Notes: a model not told the origin generated them from the sequence alone. A stretch of DNA of 64,000 nucleotides from CAZCQP01 sp964500895 (GCA_964500895.1 CAZCQP010000002.1:68268-132267); one strand, 5' to 3'; counted from the first letter of the stretch, positions 7,996-16,938 are shown. Translations and numbers: made by a program.

Positions 7996-8604
7996 ATGAA
8001 AGGGCTGATTTTAAAGGACATTTACAACCTCAAACAGCATGAGAAAATGTATGTGCTCATGATGGCCGTCTGGCTGGCCATTGCCATCATAGACAAGGAT
8101 AGTAACTTTTTTGCTTGGGTAATGACCTTGTTTACACTCATTGTGCCCATCTCCACTATAGCCTATGATGAAAAGGCCAAATGGGACAGGTACGCCCTCA
8201 CCATGCCTTTATCCAGAACAGACCTGGTGGTATCCAAATACCTGCTGGCCTTGTTGTGCGCTTTGGTGGGTAACTGTATTGCAGTTATTGTGGGCCTTGT
8301 GGTTTCAGGTAACGTGAAAGAAACGTTGCTGTCCGCTATGACGTTTGTATCCCTGGGTATGGTCATTGTTTCGGTGGTTTTACCCTTTATCTTTAAACTT
8401 GGCGTTGAAAAGGGGCGATTGGTGGTGGTGCTGGTGTTCCTTGCCCCTACGTTGCTTGGCATTTTCCTGCCTAGAACGAACCTCCAGCCTCCAAGCGAAG
8501 CCATGATTATGCAGGCTATCTATTTTTCGCCGCTCATTGCCCTGGTGGTCACCCTTTGTTCCATTGGCATTTCCAAAAGTATTTATGCCCATAAAGAATT
8601 TTAG
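7996..8604 (+). CDS. ABC-2 type permease subunit
   Basis: A 202-residue hydrophobic protein with about six membrane segments (around 19-33, 38-55, 83-105, 113-135, 142-158 and 172-195) and the family N-terminus MKGLILKDIYNLKQ. It is the membrane half of the exporter whose ATPase ends three bases upstream, and probably acts as a homodimer because no second permease is present before the gap. Residues 54-73 (TIAYDEKAKWDRYALTMPLS) form the conserved cytoplasmic loop of this permease family. Confidence 0.88.
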   Translation: MKGLILKDIYNLKQHEKMYVLMMAVWLAIAIIDKDSNFFAWVMTLFTLIVPISTIAYDEKAKWDRYALTMPLSRTDLVVSKYLLALLCALVGNCIAVIVGLVVSGNVKETLLSAMTFVSLGMVIVSVVLPFIFKLGVEKGRLVVVLVFLAPTLLGIFLPRTNLQPPSEAMIMQAIYFSPLIALVVTLCSIGISKSIYAHKEF

Positions 8605-8625
8605 AAGAGATAGGGGAGTATTGTG

Positions 8626-9030
8626 ATGGATAGGGAAATAGGACTTCACCCAGAAAAGTTATTTGCAAATGTGAAACAATATGCCACCCTGGAACTGGCG
8701 CAACACATTGCTTATGGTAAACCATTGCCCGAAGATGCCACCGATGCACAATGTGCGGAATGGGTAGCCCATGTGGCTCAGGAATTGGAAGCAAACTTTG
8801 ATGCACCCACCATCAAACAGATACGCCAGGGGTGTTATTGTAGGGAAGAAGGTAAGCTGGACGAAAACAAACAATGGCTTGCGGGTATTTACAAGCAGTC
8901 CGGCAGCGTGACTGAATTTGTAGACAAGGTGAATGCCCATGGTGCAGGCTGGTATATGGCAGAGGGTGCCCTTTACACCAAATATTTTGACTGTTCCTGC
9001 CCCCTGTTACAAGGCGTTGAGCGGCTTCAA
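8626..9030 (+). CDS. Cysteine-containing hypothetical protein, 3' end lost in the gap (DUF6144-like)
   Basis: The first 135 residues are present before the run of N. They are acidic and helical, then show GCYC (about residues 67-70) and CSCPLL (about 124-129), a spacing that suggests metal binding. I think this matches the DUF6144 group of clostridial proteins, but no function is known to me. The ATG at 8626 follows a GGGGAG ribosome site 22 bases after the ABC permease gene, so it may be co-transcribed with the exporter. The C-terminus cannot be judged. Confidence 0.65.
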
Positions 9031-9130
9031 NNNNNNNNNNNNNNNNNNNNNNNNNNNNNNNNNNNNNNNNNNNNNNNNNNNNNNNNNNNNNNNNNNNNNN
9101 NNNNNNNNNNNNNNNNNNNNNNNNNNNNNN
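9031..9130. other. Assembly gap of exactly 100 N
   Basis: A round-number run of N marks two contigs joined in a scaffold. The true distance is unknown, and the genes on each side are both truncated. A reading frame that appears to run through the N is an artefact. Confidence 0.99.
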
Positions 9131-9132
9131 GG

Positions 9133-9897
9133 TGTCGCAGTTTGCAGTCTGGTCAACAAGACTGCTTAACCCGTGACCAACTAGGCCCGGCTAGAGCTGC
9201 CGAATGCGTCTGCATTGGCGACGAACACATCAGTGAAGGCGATATTATTGACCCGCCATGCAATGCTGCCAGCGTAAGCATTGACAAGCTGAGAATCAAA
9301 AAGGTTATCATCGTGGATAAAGAGCCCAACCCGTTCAGAAACGGCTACTGGGACGTAGACATCAAATATGTTTTTGAATACCGGTTGATTTTCAGAGAAG
9401 CCGACGGCTCCGTCATCGGCGCTGTGCGTGCCAACAGCATTTTCAACAAGAAAGTGACACTGTTTGGTTCCACCGGCTCCGACCTGGTTATTGCCACAGA
9501 TTTGTTCCACCATCACAGCGAGACCACCACGCTGGATGCCGAACCTTTCATTTTAGTTGAAGCAAAAGCAGTACCGCTGGCAGCAGAGCTGCATTATCAG
9601 CGGCGTGTGAACTTTGGCTCTGAAGACTTTGCTCCCGAACCGAACGAAGTTTTCGTTACCATCGGCCTGTTCACCATCATTAAACTGTATCGTATTGTGA
9701 ACTTGACTGTGGAATCCAGAGGCTTCTGCATTCCTGAAGAATGCGAAGAAATTTCGCCTCTGAACCCCTGCGAGTTCTTTGACAGTCTGGACTTCCCCAT
9801 GGACATTTTTGCACCTCCCCAAAAACCGGAGTTTTTGGCCGGCATCAGCGGGAACATCCCCCGGAGAGGCCAAAGCCCCTGCGGGTGCGACGATTAA
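9133..9897 (+). CDS. Hypothetical protein, 5' end lost in the gap (possible spore-associated beta-rich protein)
   Basis: The visible 254 residues begin inside the protein. There is a cysteine-containing stretch (CVCIGDE, DPPCNAAS), then a long beta-rich part with strands such as DIKYVFEYRLIF and VFVTIGLFTIIKLYRIVNL. The tail has more cysteines (CIPEECEEI, NPCEFFD) and ends CGCDD. The strand pattern recalls SPOCS (DUF3794) domains of spore surface proteins, but this is weak. The protein is not the same as the one left of the gap. It ends at a strong terminator. Confidence 0.6.
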   Translation, partial: CRSLQSGQQDCLTRDQLGPARAAECVCIGDEHISEGDIIDPPCNAASVSIDKLRIKKVIIVDKEPNPFRNGYWDVDIKYVFEYRLIFREADGSVIGAVRANSIFNKKVTLFGSTGSDLVIATDLFHHHSETTTLDAEPFILVEAKAVPLAAELHYQRRVNFGSEDFAPEPNEVFVTIGLFTIIKLYRIVNLTVESRGFCIPEECEEISPLNPCEFFDSLDFPMDIFAPPQKPEFLAGISGNIPRRGQSPCGCDD

Positions 9898-9914
9898 TTA
9901 TAAAAAGCACCTGA

Positions 9915-9946
9915 AAAAACTGCCTGCATTTTTGCAGGCAGTTTTT
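9915..9946 (+). terminator. Intrinsic terminator
   Basis: A perfect 14-bp stem, AAAAACTGCCTGCA with its complement and a four-T loop, ending in a T run. It closes the truncated gene at 9133-9897 and isolates the operon starting at 10020. Confidence 0.9.
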
Positions 9947-10019
9947 GATATGTGGATGGAACTTTTTAACCCTAAAAACGTTATAACTAAAAATATATAA
10001 CGCAGAAAGGGGAAGCATC

Positions 10020-12344
10020 ATGAAAAAAGGTATTGCATGGCTAACCATGTGCGCCGTTGTATGCACTGCGGTTCTGTATGCCAAGCCCACCCAGGCCAAG
10101 GCCCCGGAATTGTGGGAAACAACAAATGAAACGCTGGTCATGTGTGTGGGCAGCCCAATGGTTTATGTAAACAACGTTCGGCAATGGCTGGATGAAGAAG
10201 TAGGCACAGCTGTGCCAATTATTAAGGAAGACCGGGCTTTTGTTCCGGGGGAGGCAGTGGCCAAAGCCCTGGGCGCAACGGCTACTTACCAGGAAGACGC
10301 ACAACAAATGACCGTGACATTAAACGGACAAACGGTTTCGCTTGGTGTAACATTGGTGAACGACCAACCCTATGTGGCGGTGCGTGAATTAACAGAAGCG
10401 TTTAATAAAAGTGTTTTTTATGACCGAGGCCTTCTGGTGATTAGCGAAACAAATAATACGCTGGATGCCGTGAAAGACAAACAGAAAATTACCAACTGGT
10501 TAACGGCGTTGAATAACTTGCCGGCAGTGGGTACAAAGGAAAAATATGTATCTTTATTAAATGCCGCTAATGGCCCCATGCTTATCAACGACAGATATAG
10601 CGGTGTAATGGACGAGGCTGATGATGGTTTAACCATAGAATATGCCCCAGCACCACAAACTGCTGCTGCCCCTGCTGCAACTGCCAACAAGGAAGCGGCC
10701 TCCAACGACACCAGTGCAACCACAGGAAGCGGGGATTTTTCCCAAACCAATGTGCAGGTGGAAGGGGTAGACGAAGGGGACATCATTAAAACCGACGGCA
10801 ACTACATTTACATTATTAAAAGCGATAAAATTGTGGTGGTGAAAGCCGTTCCCCCGGAAAACATGACCGTGGATTTTGAGGTGAAACCGGAAATTGCCCC
10901 CCAAGAAATTTACATTGACGGCAACACCATGGTGGTTATTGGTACCAGCTATCAGGAAGATTATGGTGTGCAGCCCCTCAGTTCTAAAATGGTAACAGAT
11001 GTTGCCCCCGGCGGCATTTATGGCACACGTTGGCAACCACCAGTGGCCATGACCACTGCCATTCAGTATGACATTTCCAACCGGAAAAACATTCAAAAGG
11101 TGCGGGAAGTGCAGGCGGAAGGCAATTACATCACCTCCCGCAAAACCGGGAAAGACGTATACCTCATTACCCAGCTCTATACCTATGGCCTGTACGACGG
11201 CAAAGAATGGCGCAGCCCCTTTTGCGGGGACACCGCTGCCTTTGAAGGCAAAAAAACCATGGCGTTTAACGACATCTACTACTTCCCAGATAAAAATGAC
11301 GGCGATATGATGACCCTCACCGGTTTTTCCGTAGACCGCCCCAGAGAAGCCGCCAGCCAGAAAACCTACCTAGGCGCAGGGGAAAACGTGTACATGTCTA
11401 AAGACCGGCTCTACATCGCCGCCGCTGACTATTATTACAATGACAACAGCACCAGCCTGTACCAGTTCGCTTTGAACAAAGGCAACATGACCTTTGTGGC
11501 CAAAGGGATGGTGCCGGGCCAAGTGTTAAACCAGTTTTCTATGGATGAAAAAGACGGCTATTTTAGAATTGCCACCACCGGCTACGACAAAAACTGGAAC
11601 GAAACCAACAGCCTGTACGTGTTGTCCCAGTCTATGGACATTGTGGGTAAAATTGAAAACATTGCCCGGGGAGAGCGCATTTATTCCGTGCGGTTTATGG
11701 GGGAACGGGCGTACATGGTCACCTTCAAAACTGTAGACCCCCTCTTTGTCATTGATGTGGCAGACCCCACAAACCCGCAAATTTTGGGGGCGCTTAAAAT
11801 CCCCGGCTACAGCGATTATTTGCACCCTTACGATGAAACCCACCTCATTGGTTTCGGCAAAGACGCCACGGTGGTGAAGGATACCGCCTATTACCAAGGC
11901 ATGAAAGTGGCCATGTTTGATGTTTCTGACGTGGCCAACCCTAAGGAAATGTTCAATGTATCCATTGGCGACCGGGGCACGGAATCTCCCGTGCTTTTCA
12001 ACCATAAAGCACTGCTCTTTGATAAAAAGCGCAACATCATGGCGTTCCCAGTAACCGTGATGGAAACCAAAGACAAATACGACCCGCTGGCTTGGGGGCA
12101 GTTTGCCTTCCAAGGGCTTTATGTGTACGGCATTGACTTAAAAGAAGGTTTTACGGAAAAAGGACGCATCACCCACCTGTCTAAATCGGACATGTTAAAA
12201 AGCAGCAGTTACGGCGGGGAATACGAACGCTATATCGAGCGTGCCGTAACCATTGGAGATAACGTGTATACAGCTTCCCAAACCTTCCTGAAAGCCACAT
12301 CTTTAAATAGCATGGAAGACATTGGGCAGGTGAAGCTGGACTAA
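10020..12344 (+). CDS. Secreted beta-propeller protein with copper-amine-oxidase-like N-terminal domain
   Basis: A 774-residue exported protein. A signal peptide (about 1-26, ending TQAKA) is followed by a copper-amine-oxidase-like domain (about 35-145), a linker rich in Ala and Thr (about 205-235), and a large C-terminal beta-propeller domain of the PF09826 type starting at FSQTNVQVEGVDEGDIIKTD, the family signature. Repeats such as YVLSQSMDIVGKIENIARGE and MFDVSDVANPKEMFNVSIGD are typical propeller blades. The function is unknown; family members are cell-surface or secreted proteins of Firmicutes. AAAGGGG precedes the ATG. The next gene starts two bases after its stop, so it heads a packed unit reaching 16901. 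Confidence 0.88.
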   Translation: MKKGIAWLTMCAVVCTAVLYAKPTQAKAPELWETTNETLVMCVGSPMVYVNNVRQWLDEEVGTAVPIIKEDRAFVPGEAVAKALGATATYQEDAQQMTVTLNGQTVSLGVTLVNDQPYVAVRELTEAFNKSVFYDRGLLVISETNNTLDAVKDKQKITNWLTALNNLPAVGTKEKYVSLLNAANGPMLINDRYSGVMDEADDGLTIEYAPAPQTAAAPAATANKEAASNDTSATTGSGDFSQTNVQVEGVDEGDIIKTDGNYIYIIKSDKIVVVKAVPPENMTVDFEVKPEIAPQEIYIDGNTMVVIGTSYQEDYGVQPLSSKMVTDVAPGGIYGTRWQPPVAMTTAIQYDISNRKNIQKVREVQAEGNYITSRKTGKDVYLITQLYTYGLYDGKEWRSPFCGDTAAFEGKKTMAFNDIYYFPDKNDGDMMTLTGFSVDRPREAASQKTYLGAGENVYMSKDRLYIAAADYYYNDNSTSLYQFALNKGNMTFVAKGMVPGQVLNQFSMDEKDGYFRIATTGYDKNWNETNSLYVLSQSMDIVGKIENIARGERIYSVRFMGERAYMVTFKTVDPLFVIDVADPTNPQILGALKIPGYSDYLHPYDETHLIGFGKDATVVKDTAYYQGMKVAMFDVSDVANPKEMFNVSIGDRGTESPVLFNHKALLFDKKRNIMAFPVTVMETKDKYDPLAWGQFAFQGLYVYGIDLKEGFTEKGRITHLSKSDMLKSSSYGGEYERYIERAVTIGDNVYTASQTFLKATSLNSMEDIGQVKLD

Positions 12345-12345
12345 T

Positions 12346-13116
12346 ATGACCAGCTGGATTGTTCAGAAGGAAAGCCACGCTTCGGCGTTGGCAGCCTGCC
12401 TGGGGCTGAAACGAGACATGACGGCGACTGTATTCCCACTATTTAAAGGGGAAGGACATGTGCTTACCGTGTCTGGGAAAGGGGCGGCTAGAAATGCCGC
12501 CGCCCTTTCCCGGCTTTTAACCCTGTATCCACCGGAAGAAGGGGGGGTGCTCATCCAGTTGACCTTTGTGGCCGGGCAAACCTCTCAACAAGTGGCTTTG
12601 TGCCACACCATCCACGACCCATGTACAAACCAAACCCTTTACCCAGATATGCCCTTTAACGGCAAGGCTTACGGCTTTATTGAAACGGCCTTGGAAAATG
12701 GCCCCGAAGAAGCTGCTGTCTTTACAGCTGCCAGTTGTTTTTTGCCTATACACCGCATTATTACACTGGTTTTGCGCAGTGAACAAGACAGCAGAGCACA
12801 CTGGCTGCCTTTGTTGGAAAAAGTGAAAGACTGGGCGGTGGAGGTTTCTGCTGTTTTGCAAGAGGGAGCCATGGGGCTGTCCGGGGAGGAAGCAGCACTT
12901 TTAGACTGCATTGCCCAAAACTTGCATCTGTCTGCGGCCATGAGCCACCAACTGCTGCAACAGGCCAAACGGTGTGTGGGCCGCAAAGGGGCATGTTTGC
13001 CCATTTTGCTGCCTTTTAAGGACATCATTTCCAATGACAAAACCCAACGGAGCCAACTGTATGACCACATATGCAAAGCTCTTGAAGAATCCTATGTTTT
13101 CCCACTTATACATTGA
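12346..13116 (+). CDS. Nucleoside phosphorylase/nucleosidase-like protein next to spore photoproduct lyase
   Basis: A 256-residue protein with what looks like the PNP/UDP phosphorylase fold: SGKGAARNAAALSRLL near residue 44 resembles the family's glycine loop, the CHTIHDPCTNQTLYPDM strand (about 86-102) the region before the ribose site, and AAVFTAASCFLP (about 123-134) the MExxA-type helix, though the usual Met-Glu is missing. Similar proteins accompany splB in other Clostridia, to my recollection. A role in handling damaged or released bases is only a guess. It starts two bases after the previous stop and overlaps splB by 23 bases, implying coupled translation. Confidence 0.6.
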   Translation: MTSWIVQKESHASALAACLGLKRDMTATVFPLFKGEGHVLTVSGKGAARNAAALSRLLTLYPPEEGGVLIQLTFVAGQTSQQVALCHTIHDPCTNQTLYPDMPFNGKAYGFIETALENGPEEAAVFTAASCFLPIHRIITLVLRSEQDSRAHWLPLLEKVKDWAVEVSAVLQEGAMGLSGEEAALLDCIAQNLHLSAAMSHQLLQQAKRCVGRKGACLPILLPFKDIISNDKTQRSQLYDHICKALEESYVFPLIH

Positions 13117-14104
13117 AAAGGCCGCCCGGGCATACCCGTTAACAGCAGAGATACTCAAAAAGTTACCCAACGCTGTGGTGGTGGACATTGAACGGTACAA
13201 AGATGTGTTTTATAGAAAAAACCAGTCCTTTCGGGCGCAAAAGGAAAGCCCGGCGCTGATTCTGGCCGTGAACAAAGACCGGCGAATTCAAGAGGGTTCT
13301 CGGTTTTGCCAGTCTTTTGGGCAAGAGGCGTTTTATTACGATACCTCGGTGATGAACTGCCCTTATGACTGCGCCTACTGCTATTTGCAGGGCATTTACC
13401 CCAGCGCCCACATGGTGGTGTTTGTGAATGTGGAAGACACCCTGGCGCAAGTGAAGCCACTGCTTGATGAAAAGCCTGTGTTTCTGTGCGTGTCTTATGA
13501 TTCGGACTTGCTGGCCCTGGAATGGCTCACCGGTTTTGTGGCTAAATGGTTGGATTTCGCCCGGGAAAACCCCAACTGCACCCTTGAAATACGCACAAAA
13601 TCGGCGGCTTTTAGCCACATCGCCCACATTCCGCCATTGCCGAATGTGATTTTAGCCTGGACGTTATCCCCTCAAGGCATTTGCCAGGGGCTGGAAAGGC
13701 GGGCCCCCTCCTTGGAAGCCCGTTTAAAGAGCATGAAAGCCGCAGTTTTGGCAGGTTGGCCGGTTCGGCTGTGTTTCGAGCCCCTGCTCTACACCCCGGA
13801 CTGGCAAGACCAGTACGCCCAGTGCGTGGACACCGTGTCTCATGCGTTGGAAGGCGTTCCCATCCATGATGTTACCCTAGGTACCTTTCGCATGTCCCCT
13901 TCTGCTCTAAACAAGGTGAAAGCCTTGCGCTCTTACGATGCCTTGTTTGCTTACCCCTTCACCAAAGACGGGGGCTATACCCCGGAACACCGCCAGCACA
14001 TGGTGGAGTTTATGGAAACCCATTTGCGCCGGTATGTTGCAAAAGTTGACATTTGGGTGTATGATGAGGGGACAACGCAAAGCGGTACCAAAGGGGCAGG
14101 ATAA
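13094..14104 (+). CDS. splB: Spore photoproduct lyase (radical SAM)
   Basis: SplB directly reverses the spore photoproduct 5-thyminyl-5,6-dihydrothymine in germinating spores, using S-adenosylmethionine and a 4Fe-4S cluster. The cluster ligands are C89, C93 and C96 in NCPYDCAYCYLQG, followed by the family's YLQG. The 336-residue length matches the family when translation begins at the ATG at 13094, which lies inside the preceding gene; an ATG 33 bases earlier is also possible. There is no strong ribosome site, consistent with translational coupling. Its presence is good evidence that the organism forms spores. Confidence 0.93.
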   Translation: MFSHLYIEKAARAYPLTAEILKKLPNAVVVDIERYKDVFYRKNQSFRAQKESPALILAVNKDRRIQEGSRFCQSFGQEAFYYDTSVMNCPYDCAYCYLQGIYPSAHMVVFVNVEDTLAQVKPLLDEKPVFLCVSYDSDLLALEWLTGFVAKWLDFARENPNCTLEIRTKSAAFSHIAHIPPLPNVILAWTLSPQGICQGLERRAPSLEARLKSMKAAVLAGWPVRLCFEPLLYTPDWQDQYAQCVDTVSHALEGVPIHDVTLGTFRMSPSALNKVKALRSYDALFAYPFTKDGGYTPEHRQHMVEFMETHLRRYVAKVDIWVYDEGTTQSGTKGAG

Positions 14105-14106
14105 AA

Positions 14107-14721
14107 TTGAAAGAATTAGATACCGCCATCCTGGCGAAAGCGGCAGCCGGTGACACGGCAGCCTTCGGACAAATGCTCAGCCATTATGAAGGGCTTGTGT
14201 ATAATATTATTTTTCGTATGTTTGCAAACCGGGAGGACGCCAACGACTTGTTTCAGGAAGTGTTCATCAAGGTGTATAAAAGCATGGGGCATTGCCAGAA
14301 TTTAAAGCATTTTAAAAGCTGGCTCTGCCGCATAACCACCAACACCTGCATCGACGAGTTGCGCCGCCGGAAGGGAAAGGAAACCAAAAGCCTGGACGAA
14401 AGCTTGTCTTCAGAAGGGGAGTTTTTAGATAACCAGCTGCATTTGAAAGTGGTGCAGGCCAAACCCCAAGCCACCCCGGAAGAAGCGGTGGTGCGCCGTG
14501 AAATGTGGCAGGATTTGCAGCAGGCTTTAAACCGGCTGCCCGAGGAAGACCGGGCGCTTGTTATTCTGCGGGACATGCAAGGGTTAAGCTATGACCAGCT
14601 GGCCGAAGCTTTCGGGTTACCTTTAGGCACGGTGAAAAGCCGGTTGTCCAGGGCCCGGATAAAACTCAAAAACACATATACCATCACACAAAAAAATAGC
14701 ACAGCTGCGAGAACGCTGTAA
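14107..14721 (+). CDS. ECF-type RNA polymerase sigma factor
   Basis: A 204-residue group 4 sigma factor. Region 2 (about 10-90) includes VYNIIFRMFANREDANDLFQEVFIKVYK, the -10 and core-binding helices, and region 4 (about 130-190) ends with the helix-turn-helix YDQLAEAFGLPLGTVKSRLS. Translation probably starts at the TTG at 14107, with a GGGGCAGGA stretch before it. The stop of splB is two bases upstream and the anti-sigma gene 13 bases downstream. Pairing with a zinc-finger membrane anti-sigma factor suggests control by an envelope signal. I found no matching ECF promoter upstream. Confidence 0.93.
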   Translation: MKELDTAILAKAAAGDTAAFGQMLSHYEGLVYNIIFRMFANREDANDLFQEVFIKVYKSMGHCQNLKHFKSWLCRITTNTCIDELRRRKGKETKSLDESLSSEGEFLDNQLHLKVVQAKPQATPEEAVVRREMWQDLQQALNRLPEEDRALVILRDMQGLSYDQLAEAFGLPLGTVKSRLSRARIKLKNTYTITQKNSTAARTL

Positions 14722-14734
14722 AGGAGGGGTATTG

Positions 14735-16030
14735 ATGGAAAGCTGCGAACAAGTGCGTGCCAACATACCCCAATATGTGGATAACGACTTAGACAAGCAA
14801 AGCGTAAAAGCCATAGAGCAGCATTTGGCGGGTTGCGAAGACTGCCAGATGGAGCTTCATGCATATAAAGCCATGATGGACGTGTTGCAGACCATGCCTG
14901 TGGAAGAGGTGCCGGAAGGTTTGCACCAGCAGGTGATGCAGCGCATCCAGAACATGGCCACACCCATAGATTTGATAACCAAAAGCCCAAACCACACAGA
15001 AAAGCCGGTGCAAAAGAAACTGGACCTGGGTTTTGATTGGCCGAAACCTAAAGTGGTAATTTCCCCACTGTTATGGCGGCGGTTTGGGGGGATAGCGGCC
15101 GGTGTTTTTGGGGTGTTTTTAATGATTGGCGCCGGGGTGACCCTTTGGCAGGAAAGCATAAACCCCATGATGAAGGGGTCCGACGAGGCCCCAAGGATGG
15201 CGGCAAGCCCCATGGTAGAAATGGCAGTGCCGGAAATGGCTGTTTTGGAAGATGAAGCCCCGGCAGGGGCAGTAGTAGTGGAAACGGACATGATGGCTGC
15301 AAAACAAATGGAACCGACCAATGACATGCTCATGTCTAGAATGGCGCCCATGGCGGCTGAGGATTTTGTTGTGCAATCCCTTACGGTGTCTGTGACGGTA
15401 GAAGACAAAGACTTGGCTTTGCATACGCTCAACAGCTTGCCGGGAACCAACGCCTACATGGATGTGGTTTACGATGAGAGCCGCAACACCACCACAGACA
15501 CGGTGGTGCGCAGCATTAACCATGAGGATTATGCTTATGTAAAAGAGGTTTTACACACCCTGGGTACCGTGACGGAAGCCTATGAAACAGCGGAAATCAT
15601 TAATAGCCGTGTAGAGGATACCCAGGCCGCATTAAACGCCAAAGAGCAGGAAATTATGCGGTTGTTGGATTTAATGGCCCAGAGCAAGTCTGTTGAAACC
15701 CTGGCAGTGGTGGAGCAGCGGCTGAGCCAGGTGGAAGGTGAAAAGGAAGCATTGATGGCTCAAACCAACAACAACATGCGTATGGCTTCCCAATGCCAGG
15801 TGACGGTTCATTTCAGCAGCCAGTCCGGGGTCACGGCTCAACCATTAACCTTCGGCCAGAAATTAGGGCAATCGTTTACCAACTCCTTGTCTGCTTGTGT
15901 GAAAGCAGGGCAGGGGTTGCTGGTGGGCATTTCTGCCTTGATTTTGCCGGCAGCCGCAGTGGGGCTGTGCCTGTGGTTTGGCTTGCGCCTGGCAAAGAAA
16001 GGAAAAAGGAGGGGCGGCCATGAAAAGTAA
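14735..16030 (+). CDS. Membrane anti-sigma factor: zf-HC2 fused to an external DUF4349 domain
   Basis: The 431 residues hold an N-terminal zinc-binding anti-sigma domain with the HLAGCEDC motif (about 30-37), a cytoplasmic linker, a membrane segment (about 108-132), an Ala/Met-rich spacer, a DUF4349 domain (about 205-385) with a predicted coiled coil (RVEDTQAALNAKEQEIMRLL), and a second membrane segment near the C-terminus with a basic tail. DUF4349 would lie outside the membrane and could be the sensor. The next gene, a lipoprotein, carries the same domain. The ATG at 14735 follows GGAGGGG; a TTG is three bases earlier. Confidence 0.9.
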   Translation: MESCEQVRANIPQYVDNDLDKQSVKAIEQHLAGCEDCQMELHAYKAMMDVLQTMPVEEVPEGLHQQVMQRIQNMATPIDLITKSPNHTEKPVQKKLDLGFDWPKPKVVISPLLWRRFGGIAAGVFGVFLMIGAGVTLWQESINPMMKGSDEAPRMAASPMVEMAVPEMAVLEDEAPAGAVVVETDMMAAKQMEPTNDMLMSRMAPMAAEDFVVQSLTVSVTVEDKDLALHTLNSLPGTNAYMDVVYDESRNTTTDTVVRSINHEDYAYVKEVLHTLGTVTEAYETAEIINSRVEDTQAALNAKEQEIMRLLDLMAQSKSVETLAVVEQRLSQVEGEKEALMAQTNNNMRMASQCQVTVHFSSQSGVTAQPLTFGQKLGQSFTNSLSACVKAGQGLLVGISALILPAAAVGLCLWFGLRLAKKGKRRGGHEK

Positions 16031-16901
16031 AGGAAAATTGCAGTTGTGTTTCCTGTGCGTTTGGCTTGTTTTGCTGGCGGGTTGCAGCAGTGCATCCAAG
16101 CATGCCCTTGCCCCCGAGGCTTCTAAAGATTACATGTATGCAGTGACGGAAAGCACAGATGTGGCGTATGAAAATGAAGACGGCACAGACGTTGCCTTGC
16201 CCCAAGCCAGAAAGGTGATTGTAAACGGCAGCATGACCATGCGTACCGATTCTTTTGATGAAACCGTGTCGGCCATTGAGCAGCTGGTGACGGAGCGTGG
16301 CGGCTACATTCAAGATGCACGGCGGCAGACATATGCCCCGGGGAAAAGCACTTATGATGCGGTTTTGCGGTTTCCCGCAGAGGTTTACGATGCTGCCCGG
16401 CAAGACATTCAAATGATGGGTGTTTTACAGGGGTACAACCAGCAAACAGAGGATGCCACCGACCAATATACAGACTTGGCGGGGCGGCTGCAAGTGAAAA
16501 CTGTAGAGGAAAGCCGGCTGTTGGGGTTAATTCAAGCGGCGGAGGAAAACCCAGACACCCCGGTGGAAACCATTTTGGCGCTGGAAGAGCGGCTGGGGCA
16601 AGTGCGGGAGGAGATGGCATTGATGGAAGCCCACATGACAGCCATTAACCGCCAGTCCGCCTATGCCACACTTTCCCTGCACCTTATGGAAAGCCCCATG
16701 CCTTTCCAAACGGCAGAAGGACTGGGGGAAAACATGCAGGGCGCTTTTATGGCTTCAGCGCTGCTCATGGCTAAGTTGTTTCAAGGGGTGGCGGTGTTTA
16801 TAGCCGGGGCTCTTGTGCCTGTAGGGGTGTTGGCCGTGGCTATGCTGGCCGTGCGATTTGTGATGATACAGGTTCGGAAAAGAATGAAACAGAACAAATA
16901 G
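16020..16901 (+). CDS. DUF4349 lipoprotein
   Basis: A 293-residue lipoprotein. The signal peptide ends in LLAGC with the lipid cysteine at residue 22. DUF4349 covers about 65-235, with RKVIVNGSMTMRT and the ILALEERLGQVREEMALMEA coiled coil, and a C-terminal membrane helix lies around 255-283 before a basic end. It is a paralogue of the external part of the upstream anti-sigma factor and overlaps that gene by 11 bases, so the two proteins may interact or compete. AAGGAGG precedes the ATG. This is the last gene of the packed unit starting at 10020. Confidence 0.9.
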   Translation: MKSKGKLQLCFLCVWLVLLAGCSSASKHALAPEASKDYMYAVTESTDVAYENEDGTDVALPQARKVIVNGSMTMRTDSFDETVSAIEQLVTERGGYIQDARRQTYAPGKSTYDAVLRFPAEVYDAARQDIQMMGVLQGYNQQTEDATDQYTDLAGRLQVKTVEESRLLGLIQAAEENPDTPVETILALEERLGQVREEMALMEAHMTAINRQSAYATLSLHLMESPMPFQTAEGLGENMQGAFMASALLMAKLFQGVAVFIAGALVPVGVLAVAMLAVRFVMIQVRKRMKQNK

Positions 16902-16910
16902 AAAGCTTTG

Positions 16911-16937
16911 TAGGGGGCGATTCCATATCGCCCCCTA
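16911..16937. terminator. Palindrome between convergent genes (terminator or second REP type)
   Basis: A perfect 11-bp inverted repeat, TAGGGGGCGAT and its complement with loop TCCAT. It starts like the REP-like repeats near 6.1 kb (GTAGGGG) but has a different centre. There is no T run, so it may be an intergenic repeat acting as a weak bidirectional terminator. Confidence 0.6.
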
Positions 16938-16938
16938 A

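Noticed and set aside
8623..9897. One continuous protein spanning the N run
   Set aside because: The N stretch is an assembly gap of unknown true length, and the two sides look like unrelated proteins.
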